Below, piece by piece: positions 41,948 through 42,326 of a stretch of DNA of 42,326 bases; position 1 is the first letter of the stretch; every line of letters begins with the position of its first letter. Below the pieces are notes generated by a model. It was not told the DNA's origin and did no database searches. It saw only the letters and a program-made list of their open reading frames with translations. The position numbers and the translations under genes were made by a program. Origin of the DNA: Rhodospirillum sp. (lineage in GTDB: Bacteria > Pseudomonadota > Alphaproteobacteria > Rhodospirillales > Rhodospirillaceae); contig JAIOYK010000052.1 in NCBI GenBank assembly GCA_021741145.1, positions 1-42,326 of the forward strand, read 5' to 3'.

Positions 41948-42326
41948 TTACAGGGTGTTTTTTGCGGTTTTGGCGAGCCAGAGGAGGGCTCCCTTGGCCT
42001 CGGCCCAGACGTCGCCACTGTTGAGGACATAGAAGATGGCCTCTTCCTTCGATCCCAGGGCGTAGTGGGGCGGGATCTGTCTCGGAAGACGTTTCTCGCC
42101 GAGCAGATAGGCTGGCACATGGGGATTTTTCTCGATGGCGTACGTGAGGGCCTGCGTCGCCCCTGAATTGGCCCCGCCCTGGCGGAGTTTCAGCAGGGCG
42201 CGGGTGTAGCACCATTCGGCGAAGTCCTCTTCCTCGTAGTCGGAGAGCAACGCGTCCACGGCCTGGAAGCGGTTCATCCGGAGCAGCCTCGGCGCCAGCA
42301 CATGGCGGATCCCCATGGTGTCGCCC
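41948..42326 (-). CDS. Partial CDS, C-terminal part of a TPR/SEC-C-like conserved protein
   Basis: The frame is open through the right edge (GDTMGIRHVLAPRLL), so the ATG at 42316 is unlikely to be the true start; at least 126 residues are visible. The visible part has helical-repeat character (FQAVDALLSDYEEEDFAEWCYTRALLKLRQGG) followed by NPHVPAYLLGEKRLP and GSKEEAIFYV, a C-terminus I associate with tetratricopeptide/ST7-like bacterial proteins. Function is unknown. It is transcribed toward Block C and appears unrelated to it. Confidence 0.65.
   Translation of the reverse strand, partial: GDTMGIRHVLAPRLLRMNRFQAVDALLSDYEEEDFAEWCYTRALLKLRQGGANSGATQALTYAIEKNPHVPAYLLGEKRLPRQIPPHYALGSKEEAIFYVLNSGDVWAEAKGALLWLAKTAKNTL

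Noticed and set aside
1-42326. CRISPR arrays, tRNA or rRNA genes, phage genes, toxin-antitoxin or defence systems
   Set aside because: No regularly spaced repeats, no cloverleaf-like sequence and no genes of these classes were seen on either strand.

Overview
The window is a dense, high-GC (roughly 60-65% by eye), intron-free bacterial segment with many 1-4 bp start/stop overlaps. Gene families, codon use and transporter types (Liv-type ABC, TRAP and Dpp-type uptake systems next to dehydrogenases) suggest an alphaproteobacterium, possibly Rhodospirillales-like. No rRNA, tRNA or marker gene is present to confirm this. Almost everything is accessory catabolism: three solute-uptake systems (a fourth is cut by the left edge), each next to its own enzymes.

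Block A (1-16177) is a GntR-controlled oxidation cluster. On the minus strand livHMGF, a Liv-type binding protein, a TRAP binding protein and the start of a TRAP small permease run toward the left edge. On the plus strand follow an iron-sulfur/FMN/FAD enoate-reductase-like protein, an MBL-fold hydrolase, a crotonase, an FCD-type GntR regulator, an acyl-CoA dehydrogenase and a zinc alcohol dehydrogenase. A YqjM-like old yellow enzyme and an aldehyde dehydrogenase lie on the minus strand. Six copies of a 14-bp palindrome, ATCATnTAnATGAT, sit on candidate promoters of nearly all these transcription units. I read this as one regulon for a substrate that is not identified here.

Block B (16178-29357) starts and ends with transposase wreckage (16376-17156 and 28888-29255). 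Between the relics lie a split transketolase pair with altered active-site histidine positions, an SDR, a hydroxypyruvate-reductase-like dehydrogenase, a MOFRL glycerate 2-kinase, a complete TRAP transporter with a hairpin between dctP and dctQ, a divergent LysR gene and a full-length transketolase. The logic looks like uptake of a polyhydroxy acid or sugar acid, ketol transfer, then reduction and phosphorylation to 2-phosphoglycerate.

Block C (29358-41839) is organised around a LysR regulator. A minus-strand operon encodes a secreted SMP-30-type lactonase, a divergent chorismate-binding (TrpE-like) protein, an aldo/keto reductase and an alpha/beta hydrolase. Plus-strand genes encode an epoxide-hydrolase-like enzyme, the LysR regulator, a five-gene Dpp-type ABC importer and a tandem EthD-like ferredoxin-fold protein. 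The TrpE-like gene has no tryptophan neighbours and departs from the family in several catalytic blocks. It is the least explained gene in the window.

The right edge (41948-42326) holds the C-terminal end of an unrelated minus-strand protein, probably the return to the chromosomal backbone.
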